Source: Charina bottae (Eukaryota > Chordata > Lepidosauria > Squamata > Charinaidae). From it: DNA of 64,000 nt. The translations under genes and the position numbers were made by a program. Shown one piece after another: positions 9,715 to 20,412 of this stretch. A model generated the notes under the pieces. That model made no database searches, was not told where the DNA came from, and was given only the letters and a program-made list of their open reading frames with translations. Numbering within the stretch: the first letter of the stretch is position 1; every line of letters starts with the position of its first letter. The stretch spans positions 35,766,929-35,830,928 of the forward strand of contig JALMGJ010000004.1 of assembly GCA_023362775.1 (NCBI GenBank). The letters are read 5' to 3'.

Positions 9715-10904
9715 ATGCAACAGGAAGTACTGTATCAGGAAAATTTCACGGAGATCACAAGCATCACTAAAGACAGGGAATACACAATACAATCTTTTGG
9801 TGGTCATGTTTCTATCAAATTATTAAAATGGGTGGGCAAGCTACAACCCACAGAACACATATGATTCCTAGTACTTCATGTATAGCCTCCGTGATCCCAA
9901 GATCATGACGATGAACTTCAATGACAAATTTATCAAATTTCAATAGCATCATGTTGGGTTTTGTTGTTTAAAAAATACTTCCACTCCAATTCTCACTTTT
10001 AAACCCTCCTATTCCCCCCCCCCACAAACAAGCTAAAATTGCTCTTTTGGCCTTTTATGATTATTTCTGAGTTTTAAGGCTGAGAATGTGTGTGGGAAGA
10101 TTTTAGAAGGCAAACCATTCCTATTCTCACCTTTAATATTGATCAAACCTTCCCCAAATTGGCCCAATTTAGCCTGAAAAATAGTATGATTTTTAGGATT
10201 TGGGTGTTAAAGGTGAGGCTGGGAGTAGTTTACCTCCTTAGACCCTTTCCACTCTATTTCCATTCTTAATTTCCCCCAACAAAAGAGGGCCAAAAAAAAA
10301 AAAATCAGTGCCACCCATTCTGGTGAGATTACACATCATCAAATGCTTGGAAAGAAACTGATAGCCATGTCAACAGTTGTACATTCAAAAAGCACTACAC
10401 ATTTCACTTTGAAAACCATTGTGGAGCACATACTTTGCCAAAGTTGCATCAGGAACGAATTAAATTAGATGATCAGAAAGATGATCAGATCTAGCAACTG
10501 TACAGGAACAGTGTCAGAAATCTAGATCTTCTATTTTCAAGACTAACAGAGACATGACTAGAAGGAATGAAAGACACTGGAGAAGTATAGTCTATATGTT
10601 CACAGGAATTTCCAGAAAAAGGGTTAAGAGAGATAAGCTTACCAACAGACCAGAAAATTTTGATTAATATCACTGCCAAAGGATTACCTTTCCAACCACC
10701 ATAATCAAACATGTACTCCTCATATTCAAGCACAGAGTCTTTGACTTCTAGAAGCAGTATGGCTGGCTTGTCTATGGACCTTTCCCCAATTGCTCCTTGT
10801 TGGAGGTTCCAGCAAATCAGCATGCCTCATTAGCATATGAGAAGTTCATTCTAGGATGACTCTCTATGTGCTTCTGGAGGAAGCAGTTTGTTGCTCCTCC
10901 CACT

Positions 10905-10941
<37 letters not shown>

Positions 10942-11751
10942 CTTCCACCAGAGAAGAAGGAGCATGTGGCTGCTCCTCTCCATCTTGAGGCCATGTGGCC
11001 TAGAATCAGGAGGTTTTCCACTTTCTGCCCGCAGCCTCTAGCAGCAATGAGGGCTAGGGGTGAAAACAGTTTAGGGAAACACAGAAGAAGAAGAATCATT
11101 CCTAACAGAATGGATGTAACTGAACTGGACCAAATAAAAGTAAGAACTCTTTTGAAACTACTTTGTCTAAGTGTGTAATTCTTTATGCTTGGGTGGGCTA
11201 AGTGTGTTAAGATCAATAACCTATATTTCTCTAACATGCTCATTAATGCTATTTTTATTTTAAAACTCCTTTCTGTGTGTGCTTATTGTTCCACTGCACT
11301 AAGCTCTGTTCCATTCAATGGTCCTAGCAGTCCACTAATGGCAATCACTCCTAACTATGGCACAAATATACTCTGGCAAGACCATTTTCCCTTTGTGATA
11401 TTACCTTTCTCTCATCTTAAGTACACAAATGACAGTCTTAAATGATCCATAATGATCCATAATTGTACTGGTATTAACATCATGATCCCCACAGCATCCA
11501 ATGACATTTGTAAGATATGAGGCATGAAATACAGAAGGAAGCTGAGAAAAAACTCAAAATATTGAGAGCTTCCTTGTTCAAAATCTGCATTTTGACTTAT
11601 GATAAAACACAATAGAGAACTAGGTCAGATTAAAGGAGTGATATCATGCCTTCCGATTCAGTCACTCCCATCAGGAGACAGGCTGTTGTGTTGTAAGCTG
11701 CTGTTGTTTCCAAAGAGGTCAGAACAGGATAAGCTATATACAGTAAAACAG
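9715..11751. other. Non-coding stretch with (CT)n
   Basis: Apart from the (CT)n at about 10906-10937 and a polyC at about 10014-10023, I recognise nothing. The ORFs crossing the (CT)n are low-complexity artefacts. A sequence with AATAAA near 11133 might belong to an old LTR, but I found no paired boundaries. Confidence 0.45.
10906..10937. repeat. (CT)n microsatellite
   Basis: About fifteen uninterrupted CT units on the plus strand. Confidence 0.95.
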
Positions 11752-11754
11752 TAA

Positions 11755-12189
11755 AAAGATCAAACTCCAAAACACAAGGAAAGCAATGTAGTGTATGCAA
11801 TCCAGTGCAGTGAGGAGTGCTCTGAACTCTACATTGGAGAAACCAAACAACCTTTGTACAGGAGGATGGCCCAACACAGGAGAAGTAACACCACAGGACC
11901 AGAGTCAGCAGTTTATCTTCATCTAAAGGAAAAAGGACACTCATTTGAGGACATTAATGTTCACATTTTAGACAGAGAAGATAGGTGGTTTGAGAGAGGG
12001 GTCAAGGAATCCATTCATGCCAACTTGGAAAATCCTTCCTTGAATAGAGGTGGGGGCCTCAGGCATAACCTTTCCCCTATCTTCCTTCCTGCTTTGTCTT
12101 CTGTGCCTAGGAAGATTAAGACCATTTCGCAAGCTCAACAGCAGCAGGGTAATCTTAACGATCCTCCTTTAGATGATAAAGGGATTTAG
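11755..12189 (+). CDS. PLE GIY-YIG endonuclease domain (5'-truncated ORF)
   Basis: The frame is open from 11755 without a genuine start codon because the element is truncated. It reads NVVYAIQC.EEC..LYIGETKQPLYRRMAQHRR, which contains the GIY-YIG-type YIGET strand, the following arginine, and the Cys pair (C..EEC) that typically precedes it in PLEs. Further on come GHSFED..VHILDREDRWFERGVKE and the LNRGGGLRHNLSPIF block, both typical of Neptune/Penelope-type proteins. The family reaction is nicking of target DNA to prime reverse transcription by the linked RT, which is missing here. The 145-codon frame is intact. Confidence 0.8.
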   Translation, partial: KDQTPKHKESNVVYAIQCSEECSELYIGETKQPLYRRMAQHRRSNTTGPESAVYLHLKEKGHSFEDINVHILDREDRWFERGVKESIHANLENPSLNRGGGLRHNLSPIFLPALSSVPRKIKTISQAQQQQGNLNDPPLDDKGI

Positions 12190-12290
12190 AAACAAACATC
12201 TCAAAAATAACCATGACCTAGCCCCAGGTGCAAGGTCACACAGCCAGCCTAGAAACATATTTAAGGATTCCCTTACTAACTTTACTCAGA

Positions 12291-12327
12291 CTGAAGAAGC
12301 TCCTTGGATAAGGAGTGAAACGTTTCC
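12291..12327 (+). ncRNA. Hammerhead-ribozyme-like motif in PLE 3' region
   Basis: CTGAAGA fits the conserved CUGANGA box. It is followed by a stem II CTCCTT/AAGGAG around GGAT, with an extra A-U pair and a bulged G, then GAAAC, then GT. ACGT is self-complementary, so stem III could form only between two molecules, as in the minimal dimeric hammerheads reported for retroelements. I can pair only two bases of stem I, so cleavage is unproven. Confidence 0.5.
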
Positions 12328-12761
12328 ACTAAGAAAATAGAAATCCAGTTGACATGATTCAAGCTACAGACAATTCCACCTGGATGACTGAGAACCTTCA
12401 TAGACATGTAATAAAAACTTTTTATGTCCAGTTTTCTACACAGGTAAATCTTCTATGTGTGGGCTTTTAACATGCCACAGCAAACTTCTGTTATGGAAAC
12501 TATTATCATGACAAGCCAACATAGACTCAATAGTTTGTTGTAAGAAGCAGCCAGTATTTAAATCTGTTTCAATCAACCTTCACAAGTAGCATTTTTTGTT
12601 CTGTAGTTCCCTCTTTTCAAAAAATCTTTCAGAATCTGAAGGAAATCCTAGAGGATTACTTACAATATAGCCACATATCAAGATCTTATAAGCGCTATCT
12701 AGCCACTCCTAAAATCTGCACCCCTAGACTAGAAACCCTGGTACCCCTCAGAAACCATGGT

Positions 12762-12989
12762 TTGTCCAGGAGTGCATTTCTGCTAGAACTAACAAGAGCC
12801 TTCAAGGCCCATAGATTGAGCAACTGCCCACCCACTAAAAGCCAGCTAATTAACCAGAAAAGGCATTACAAAAATCTAATTAAAGTGAAAAAACAGGCTT
12901 TTGCCCAGGCAAATTGGGAGCAACTTTTCCATGCTGCAAGGAATAAGAGCACCTCTCTATTCTGGAAGCTAATTACCTGTTCGTCATAG
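12762..12989 (+). pseudogene. LINE copy 1, endonuclease-RT linker fragment
   Basis: A 75-codon frame rich in Lys/Arg and aromatic residues ends at FWKLITCSS. This block precedes RT domain motif 1 in jockey/I/R1-group LINEs. A stop follows directly, so the reading frame is broken before the RT. Confidence 0.55.
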
Positions 12990-13373
12990 AAGAGGAGCCA
13001 GCAATCGGAGGCTGAGATTCCAGCTGCTCGATGGGAAGAGTTCTATAGTGCCCATTATAGTTCTCCTCTCTCCATCTTCAGGCCCCTGAAGGAGACAATG
13101 CATAGCATCCCACCATGGCCCCCCGTCTCCCACTCAGATGTTCTGAAATGAATAAATCAATTGAAAAGCGGGAAAGCCCCTGACAGTGACCAAATACCAC
13201 CTGAGTTGCTGAAGGGAAATGCTGTCTGGTGGGCTCCTGCCCTGCCCTCCTTTTTACCCACATTAGCAACAACAAATGCCAGGTGCCTCGAACTGGTCTA
13301 TGACTATTCCTATCCCTAAGGCAGGTAACAGTACAGATCCCCTAGCTGGATTTACCATCCGGTTAGTCTATAG

Positions 13374-13495
13374 CAGGGTTTCTCAACCTTGACAATTTCA
13401 AGATGTGTGGACTTCAACTCCCAGAATTCCCCACCTGGGGAATTCTGGGAGTTGAGGTCCACACATCTTAAAGTTGCCAAGGTTGAGAAACACTT
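13374..13495. mobile_element. hAT-type palindromic MITE, 122 bp, inside LINE copy 1
   Basis: Same family as 6315-6449: ends CAG.GTTTCTCAACCTTG / CAAGGTTGAGAAACACT, nearly palindromic throughout. A perfect 8-bp duplication GTCTATAG flanks it (13366-13373, 13496-13503). It interrupts the RT of the surrounding LINE, so it is younger than that LINE. Confidence 0.9.
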
Positions 13496-13504
13496 GTCTA
13501 TAGA

Positions 13505-14060
13505 GTGTACCCAGGAAGATGTATGCCCACTCTCTATACAACAAGCTGCTGGACTGACTGGAACAGGAGAGATTCCTGGCAGATGAGCAAGCAGGATTTA
13601 GAGAGGGCAGATCTACAATGGATCAGTGTGCCATCTAGCAATTCTTAATAAAAAATAACCATGGGGACAGCAATGCCCTTTATACGTTGCTTTTATTGAT
13701 CTAAAATCAGCCTTCGATTCCGTCCCAAGACTCTGGTGGAAGCTGGCCCTTACATCTATCAACAGATGGCTATTTTCACTAAACAGGATGCTGCATGAAA
13801 ACACGGTCACCCAAGTTAGGTATAACAAAGCTGGCTATCTTACTGCAGATATTCCAATCAGCCAAGGAGTGAAACAGAGATGCATTTTAGCGCTCCTACT
13901 GTTTAATATTTATATAAACTCAGTGATTGCTGCTCTTACCAAAAAAGAATTTCACCCCCCTCAAGTCAGAGACATTTCGCAATGCTGATGTGTGCCGATG
14001 ATGTAGCAATCCTCTCGCTTACACAGGTGGGCCTTAGGAGAAGTTTCTGAGCCTTAGCCA
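13505..14060 (+). pseudogene. LINE copy 1, reverse transcriptase palm
   Basis: Frames must be pieced together because of stops and indels. Visible are the motif A strand YVAFIDLKSAFDSVP (around 13681-13725, catalytic Asp kept), MLHENTVTQVRY, the motif-B-like ISQGVKQRCILALLLFNIYIN (canonical GVKQGC..PLLF with Gly and Pro replaced) and CADDVAILS (about 13990-14015), the catalytic double Asp in a Cys-Ala context. The substituted motif B and the stops show that it is dead. Confidence 0.65.
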
Positions 14061-14889
14061 AATTCTGCAAGGAGGAAGGGCTTACAATTAATTACCGTAC
14101 ACCAAGATCATAATTCTGGTATTCTCAGGAAGACCTAGCTGCCATAAAAATCAATGGCAAATAGGAACTAACCAAATAGAACAAGTTCCAGCTTTTAAAT
14201 ATCTTGGAGTAATTTTCAAGCCTCTGGAAGCTGGTAGGAACAATCTAGAGTCATCTCTGCCAAAGCCAACAATATTGCCACGGCATTCCTGAGCTTTTTT
14301 CACTCTAAGGAAGGTAGATGCATAACTGCTGCCATTAAGCTGTTTAAAGTTAAATCTATATCCCAAAGCTGTAAGGCACACAGATATGCACCTACAAAGA
14401 TCTAAAGCCCCTGATACTGTCCAATCTAAGTTTTTGCAAGCACTCTTCCAGGTTCCATATTGTGATCCAAATGCATGGTAACAGAAAAAATCTCACTGGA
14501 GCTGAGGGCCCAGGGTTGCCATCTCTCTCTTATTGACTCAAACTTCTATTTTTGGTTGGCTCACTGGCCCCACTAATTCTCCTTGGTGACTTCGCATAAA
14601 GATGGAAAGGTGACCTGTATTATTGCGGCTTTTCTACCCACACTTTCCTATCTCCTGGCCTAGAGAAGGTGAAAGCCAAGATTCACCAGGGCCTTCGATA
14701 TTACACGTCAGACAGACTTGAGTGCTATAGGGAACCTACAAGGGTGGGTTCCTTCTTTCCTGGAAATTTTTTAGACCTGCAAACTATCTGTTCAAACTGG
14801 TTTGCTCAGCACACTGTAGAGCCTTCTTTTTGGCCTGTTTTAATGTTCTATCCTTGGCAGTATTTGTTCTGCCAAGTGTCCAAGCAGTG

Positions 14890-15440
14890 ATCAGGTGCCC
14901 AGACAATTGGTTCTTTTAGATCCAGAGACAATAAGCACACCAGTGAGTAAAGAGATTTTAAGCTTTATTATTAACTTAGGCAGATTAAACAGAAGCAAAA
15001 ACAGCATAACATAAAGAAAGAAAAATCATAACATACCAAGCAAGATGATACCCAATCTCCCATAGGCTGTCAGGAGCCCCTTAATAAGGACAGGGGAGAT
15101 ACCCCAGGGTGGCTCAATTTCCACAGCACCCAGCGCTCAGGTCTGTGCAGAAGCTCCCAAACTCAAAAGGCAGCCCTAAGGTTTTTATCGAAGTCTGGCC
15201 CTAAAACCCCGTGACCCTGTTTCCATGGTACAGAGGCTGCAGGATCTGACCTTGACTGAATAGTTCCCAGGGTCTGGGGCACCTGTTTAATCCAAGAGCC
15301 TGGAAAACTATACAGATAAGCTAGTGCTTAACAAAAACAATCTTGGGGGTTTCTCTTTCCCCCCCCCCCCCATTTCAAAGAGAAATAAAAAACAAGCCAG
15401 CTAAACATTAGTATAACTCAAAATAAACTCTAGGCTTCTT
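14890..15440 (-). mobile_element. LTR-like insertion (solo LTR?) in LINE copy 1
   Basis: About 550 bp splits the LINE reading between the ..FCQVSK and ..LRVKEKIK blocks. On the minus strand it has a TATA-like ATAAAAACC (near 15185), then AATAAAGC (near 14962) about 220 bp downstream, then a short R/U5-like end. This order is that of a retroviral-type LTR. It contains a polyC run (15360-15373). I could not identify TG..CA ends or a target duplication, so boundaries are approximate and the class is open. Confidence 0.4.
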
Positions 15441-15489
15441 CGTGTGAAGGAGAAAATCAAAATACGTCACTTAAATTCCTCAAAATACA

Positions 15490-15783
15490 ATGGTCTTCCA
15501 CATTGCCACTACAGTATTGGATGGGAGGTTTCATGAAATCCCGTTTAATGAGAGAAATTGTCCCTGTTGCCAGAATGAACCTGAAACCTTAGTGCATGTA
15601 TTTCTTCATTGTCCCTTCTATAAGAATTTATGTGCTGGTATACCTACAGAATACCACCTCCTAGCTTTCAATGAGGGAGAAGTGGTTTATTTTCGACTCT
15701 CAGACCAGAACCCTGCTATTATGAGCAGAGATGCCAAGTTCCTATTGGCAGCCATTGCCTTAAGAAGACCTAAGGTATCCTAA
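15490..15783 (+). pseudogene. LINE copy 1, C-terminal cysteine knuckle
   Basis: A 97-codon frame, MVFHIATTVLDG..ERNCPCC.NEPETLVHVFLHCPFY, contains the C-x-C-C..H..C zinc-knuckle arrangement found at the C-terminus of several LINE ORF2 proteins. It ends in a stop shortly before the 3' UTR, so the family terminator is probably native. Confidence 0.6.
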
Positions 15784-16119
15784 TCTTGGAACAATGTCAG
15801 GAAGAAGTCCTTTTATTCTTCTATCTGAATTTTATTTTTATTTTATCTATTTTGTTTTGCTTTGTTTTATTTTGTTCTCTTTTGTTTACTTTTCATACGT
15901 GTAAATTTTAATTGGTAGAACTATTTGCTGATTTTATTGCTCTTATTGTATTTCAGCCTGCTTTTATGTGTTGTTTTAGGGTTGCAACTACTTTGCTGGT
16001 CATTGACCATAAATAAATAAATAAAAATTTAAAAATTAAACTTACACCGTAGCTATATGAGCGGCATTACAACATTGTCAGCACCAAAATGAGGCTCTTG
16101 TGCTTCTTTATTTTTATAG

Positions 16120-16560
16120 AAAAGAGATTATTTCATTTATGCCAAGTAGATACCCACAGAAAACAGATTTATCTATATATTTTATTTTTATATCACAGGA
16201 CTCGAGAAAAGACTCGCAGTAGTTTACATCATACAAATATAAGACATGATTTTAAAAAAAACATAACATGAGAGCAAAATAATCAAGTATAAAAATAGTA
16301 AAATGCTGGTGCAGTAAGTTCTGTGGTGCCACTTTAACCCCCCCCCCCCCCAATACTCTTCCAGGACAACTGAGTCTTCAGTAGCTCCTGGAAATCAAGA
16401 AATGAGGTGGTGACCTAATTTCTAGAGGAAGACTATTCCATAAAATGAGGGCATGGCTGAGAAGTACTGTCTGTGAGCCCCCATCCCCTTTATCTCCCAG
16501 ACCTGGGGGTTCACATGATGTTGGAAGGATGTATTCACTGGCCGGTTGTACATTGTCTTA
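16120..16560 (-). mobile_element. Old L2/CR1-like remnant with polyC
   Basis: A diffuse resemblance to antisense L2-like repeats of squamates (..CTCCTGGAAATCAAG.., ..GGGCATGGCTGAGAAG..), interrupted by polyC at 16339-16352. Highly diverged. Confidence 0.3.
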
Positions 16561-16604
16561 GGAAGCCAAACTAAACAATCTGTTATCATACATCAGTTTA
16601 AGTC

Positions 16605-16842
16605 TTTCTAATAGTAAGACAAAGTCTCCTTGAAGTTGAGCTTGACTCAGTGACTGCATGGATACATCCATATACCTTTCTTGGTAGCAATACAGAAATG
16701 GTTTCCCACTATGTTCTTTGACTTCTGAGTCTAGCCTGCAGCCCGCAAACTCTCTGGGAATATTTCCTACCAAGTATTAACTAGACCTGACACTGCTTAG
16801 AGCCGAACCAAAGACAGCCAGGTGCAATAATATGCTGAGGCT
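16605..16842 (-). mobile_element. 5S rRNA-derived SINE (decayed)
   Basis: On the minus strand, 16842-16725 aligns by eye with 5S rRNA: ..TAAGCAGTGTCAGG.CTAGTTAATACTTGG..GGAA..TATTCCCAG.., corresponding to the 5S internal promoter block TAAGCAGGGTCGGGCCTGGTTAGTACTTGGATGG. Downstream (16725-16605) is a body with TGGGAAACCATTTCTGTATTGCTACCAAGAAA and GAGTCAAGCTC, resembling the tail of the short-tail SINE type at 55.4 kb. 5S-headed SINEs are known in amniotes and squamates. It is too diverged and truncated to be a real 5S gene. Confidence 0.6.
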
Positions 16843-17053
16843 ATGATTAACTGTAGGAATAGATTGTACATTGTTATTATAATTAGTATAATTATACTAG
16901 ATTGAACATTGTTGTTAAAGGTTGATCAAAGGTTGACCAATCTCATTACCTGGAGATGTAATTGCTATTTTTGATATTACTTTATTGAAAGGTGCTTTTA
17001 TTTTTATATGTTCCTAAGATAGGACATTGTTTTACATGGTGTTTTACATTTTC

Positions 17054-17081
17054 TAAATAAAATAAATAAATAAATAAATAA
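17054..17081. repeat. (AAAT)n microsatellite
   Basis: TAAA units end a T-rich block (about 16850-17053) that could be a LINE 3' end too old to name. Confidence 0.85.
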
Positions 17082-19325
17082 TGGTCGTACATTTGGCTGT
17101 TCAATCTAGGTTACATCTTTCATTATGAATAGATGACTTATACAGCAAGAAATTTCTAGGGAAATAAGGCTCAAGGAAATAGAGAGGTAAAACTAACTTT
17201 TGCCCAGAATTCACACATAGGTGAGCTTGTCCTTGTTAAAAGGCTTTTAGAGGTATACTGGCTATAATATAAAAGATTATATTCTACATGATCACTGAGG
17301 GGAAAAATTTGCTCTTATTAAATGAAACTAACCTTTGACTAGTTCTACAATGTTGGATATTCTGAAATTGAATATTAACTTGCAGAGCAATCCTACTACA
17401 GTATGTGTGAGGGAAGAGGTCGTGGTTAGGCAGAAGAAAATAAGACAGGCCACCGTAGAATCAAATGTTGAGTAAATTAACATCTTGAATACCGTGCAAG
17501 TAAACTGGCAGAAATTAATAATTCAATAGGACTTCAATACAAATAGCCAGTAAATCAATATCATTCAATCTTGCCATCATCACCACTTTTAAACATGTCA
17601 CCTTCAAGTGGAGGTTGAATCTGGGTGTTTTACATGAATACAACTGTACAGTTTTCTTGGCATGACACAAATGTGATTTGCCTTCTCTTGGGATGTTTTT
17701 GCAATTTCCTAGTCTAGCCTAAAGCTAAAATTCCCCCCCTAGTTAGCCATATAACGACTAACAACTGTTTAGCTTTCTAGATTAACCAAAGCCCCTTAGA
17801 TGCTACCAACTGTTGAAGCCATTTTAAACATACATATCTTGAATATCTTTATTCTGGAGGAGGAGATACCACTTGGGAAAAAAATGTCATTCATAAAAGC
17901 CTGAATAAATATCCCTTTTCATCCTCAAAGGATGAAACCTACAAATTCTAATATTATCAGCATTTGTTTCAGATATAAAAGGAAATACTTTGTGGTCATA
18001 AACACATTTTGTATTATTTGAATACATATTTCCATGCATATGTCAGAACATTTTTCACATATACATTTTAGATGATTACTGGTCAATAGCATTTAAACAC
18101 CTCTACCGAATAAACACCTTTTACAAAAAGTTCACCTTAGCAGAACAAATGGAAGTGCCTTGTTTGTGAGTTTTTATTTTGAAATTATTGCACAGCATTG
18201 CTTTTCATCAGGTTGCAAAATATGTAGTCCAAAATATTTATGGTTCTGATTGTCAATCTTGCTTTTGCAGAGATGTATGTGTGAAGACAAAATAGACAAC
18301 TCATTTTGTTGGCTCAGTAGAAGCATATTATCACAGCAAGATTTTAATTCAGGTGTACAATACCTGCTTTTCCCAGAATACAACAATGAAACTGCCATGT
18401 ACTGTGTGTCACAGCAGGTAGCTAATATCAACAAAGTATAAAAAAAAAACCCATGTGCAAATAACATAGCATGGGTCTAACCTTGAGCAACAAAAGCAAA
18501 GAATTTAAAAAGTAAGGTCTAAGTTTGTATCCTTAACCCACTCTGCTGGGTTTATTTTCTGTATCATAAATGATACAAATTCTTTATCAGGGCTGTGCAT
18601 ACAGAGACAGGCTCTAATGTAACAAACATAGCAAGTGTATTTTGCTGGTTTCATTAAAAGTAGTTTCCCATGTCTGAGGGATTTATTCAGATATTTATCT
18701 AATTACTATCCTACCACCAGAAAACAAAATCATAACCCTATTTTTGAAACCTTACCACTAACCTCACACTTCGTTCTATTTGAACTTCCAGTCTAGAAGA
18801 AAAAGATTGATTAATAGGTCTTTTTCCCCCACTTATTAAAACCCTGTGCTGGAGAAATACTAGATGTGCAGGTGCAAAATCCAGCCCTTAATCTCTAATT
18901 ATAAGCAGGCTTCTGCCTTGTAACTTAACCTAAATATAAAGTATCCTTTGAGTCTACCTCAGGCTGAAATCCCATGTTAAGCATTTTGAAGGAGGTTTGT
19001 TGTTGTAAAAAGCTGTTTGTCTTGCCACAGATGCTGCTAAGGCTGAGCATACATTCCTGAAATCTTTTGCTGAGTGACCCAAATCTCATCCAGTCTCCAG
19101 ACACATGGCTGTTTTCTCCAGAACAATTTGGGAGGAAATTGGCCTGTGAGTCCTATCAAGCTATACAGGAGCAACCCGTGAAGTAAGGTTCAAAGCCCCT
19201 TCTTTTCCAGACACTTAAGAGCCCTCTTCCCTCTTTCACATTTGCTCTACCATGATAATCTTCTCTGCCCTGCTCCAAATCCTAATCACCCCTATTGTTT
19301 TGCCCTAATAATATAATCAGCCTAT
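17082..19325. other. Non-coding stretch, no recognised feature
   Basis: About 2.2 kb, AT-rich, no repeat boundary or gene seen. The overlapping ORFs at 18174-18467 (minus) and 18250-18441 (plus) have no recognisable domain. Confidence 0.5.
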
Positions 19326-19329
19326 AACA

Positions 19330-20135
19330 CTGTCTCTGACTCAATCCTACCAAGACTAAGTCACTGTCGGTGTTTGGGCCACCCAGATCTGGGGATATTT
19401 CATCTTTGACCTTGGATAGGGTAGTGCTTCCCCCTTCAAGGTTGGTATGCAATCTGGGGGGTCTTCCTATACTCCCAGCTTCTGCTTGAAGACCAGGTGT
19501 CAGCTGTGGCCAGGAAGGCCTTTACACAAGTTGATCTGGTGCACCAGTTGTGCCCTTTCCTAGATCAGGTGGCCCTTCAGACAGTCACTCATGCCCTAGT
19601 CACCTCGTGGCTTGCCTACTATAAGGCACTTTACATGGGCTGCTCTTGAAGACCACCTGGAAGCTTCAACTGGTCCAGAATGCAGCAGTGCAGGCAATAA
19701 TGGGCATGCCTTGGTATGCCCATGTAACACCTTTGCTTCACGAACTGCATTGGTTGCCAATTTGCTTCTAGTGTGATTCAAGGTGCTGATTGTTACCTAT
19801 AAAGCCCTACATGGCATAGGGCCTGGTTACCTGAGGGACCACCTGTCTCCCACAGCATCTGCCTGGCCGATTTGATCCTGCAGGGTTGGAAAGCTCCAGG
19901 TTCCTTCAATTAAACATTGTCATCTATTGGGACTCTCTCTGTAGCAGCGCCTACTCTCTGGAATGAGGTTCCTCCCAAGATCTGAATGGCCCCCACTCCG
20001 CTGTTCTTTAGAAGAGCCCAGGCCTTTGGTGAGGGAGAGTGAGACCCTTGCTTGATCACACTTGCATCTTTTATCTTTTATTGATTTTATTGTAATTTCT
20101 TCGTTTGATTGTTGTGAGCTGCCCAGAGTCGGGCG
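19330..20135 (+). mobile_element. L2-like LINE remnant (C-terminal RT region and 3' end)
   Basis: The translated pieces parallel the younger L2 copies at 37.2-38.1 and 59.7-60.6 kb: LDRVVLP.., LL.EDQVSAVARKAF.Q, ..VTHALVT.., ..[12 protein letters not shown], ..LHWLPI.F, ..[18 protein letters not shown], and a 3' tail with GAGCTGCCCAGAGTCGGGCGGCAT. Many stops and indels. It abuts the 3' end of the R4 element at about 20150. Confidence 0.75.
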
Positions 20136-20412
20136 GCATACAAGTTTAAATTATTATTATACACCGCAATGTGAAATCACAGCTGGCAGTTCTTTAGCTG
20201 ATGTTGGCCTTCATTCGCATCGAGTTCTTCCCAAGAATCTAGGATGTCATAATGTATCAGCGTAGTATATGTGCGGATCCAAGCCGTGTGGCCTTTTGTA
20301 ATTGACAGATGGAAATTTTGTAACTGTGCAGATTTTCTAAGTGCTGTCCAAGATTTTTTGGAATGGCACCCAATGTGCCAATAACCATTGGGACCACCAC
20401 TACTGGTTTATG

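Larger units (their letters stand above)
11752..12404 (+). mobile_element. Penelope-like element (PLE), 3' end with GIY-YIG domain
   Basis: A 5'-truncated PLE holding the end of the polyprotein (GIY-YIG endonuclease) and the 3' terminal region with a hammerhead-like core. The last ~240 bases differ from the right arm of the palindromic copy at 42653-42893 at only about four positions, so this family moved recently. The 5' limit is where the frame closes; I could not find a convincing target duplication. Confidence 0.85.
12640..16025 (+). mobile_element. Degraded LINE, copy 1 (R1/I/Vingi-like), with two insertions
   Basis: Reading 5' to 3': an endonuclease-RT linker at 12700-12989 (..QLINQKRHYKNLIKVKKQAF..NWEQLF), RT motifs at 13300-14060, a thumb/C-terminal part to 14890, a cysteine knuckle at 15490-15783, a T-rich 3' UTR, and an end at GCTGGTCATTGACCATAAATAAATAAATAAA (about 15994-16024). 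A hAT MITE (13374-13495) and an LTR-like insert (about 14890-15440) interrupt it. Clade is my impression from motif wording and the 3' end. Confidence 0.7.

Noticed and set aside
10491..10823. 110-codon minus-strand ORF, possible exon
   Set aside because: No known domain, no splice sites in sensible places, and it overlaps the shared 31-bp word.
14890..15440. Confident endogenous retrovirus call
   Set aside because: LTR-like signals are present, but no paired ends, target duplication or viral coding sequence; left as LTR-like.
16725..16842. Functional 5S rRNA gene
   Set aside because: Many substitutions, missing 5' part, and fused to a SINE body.
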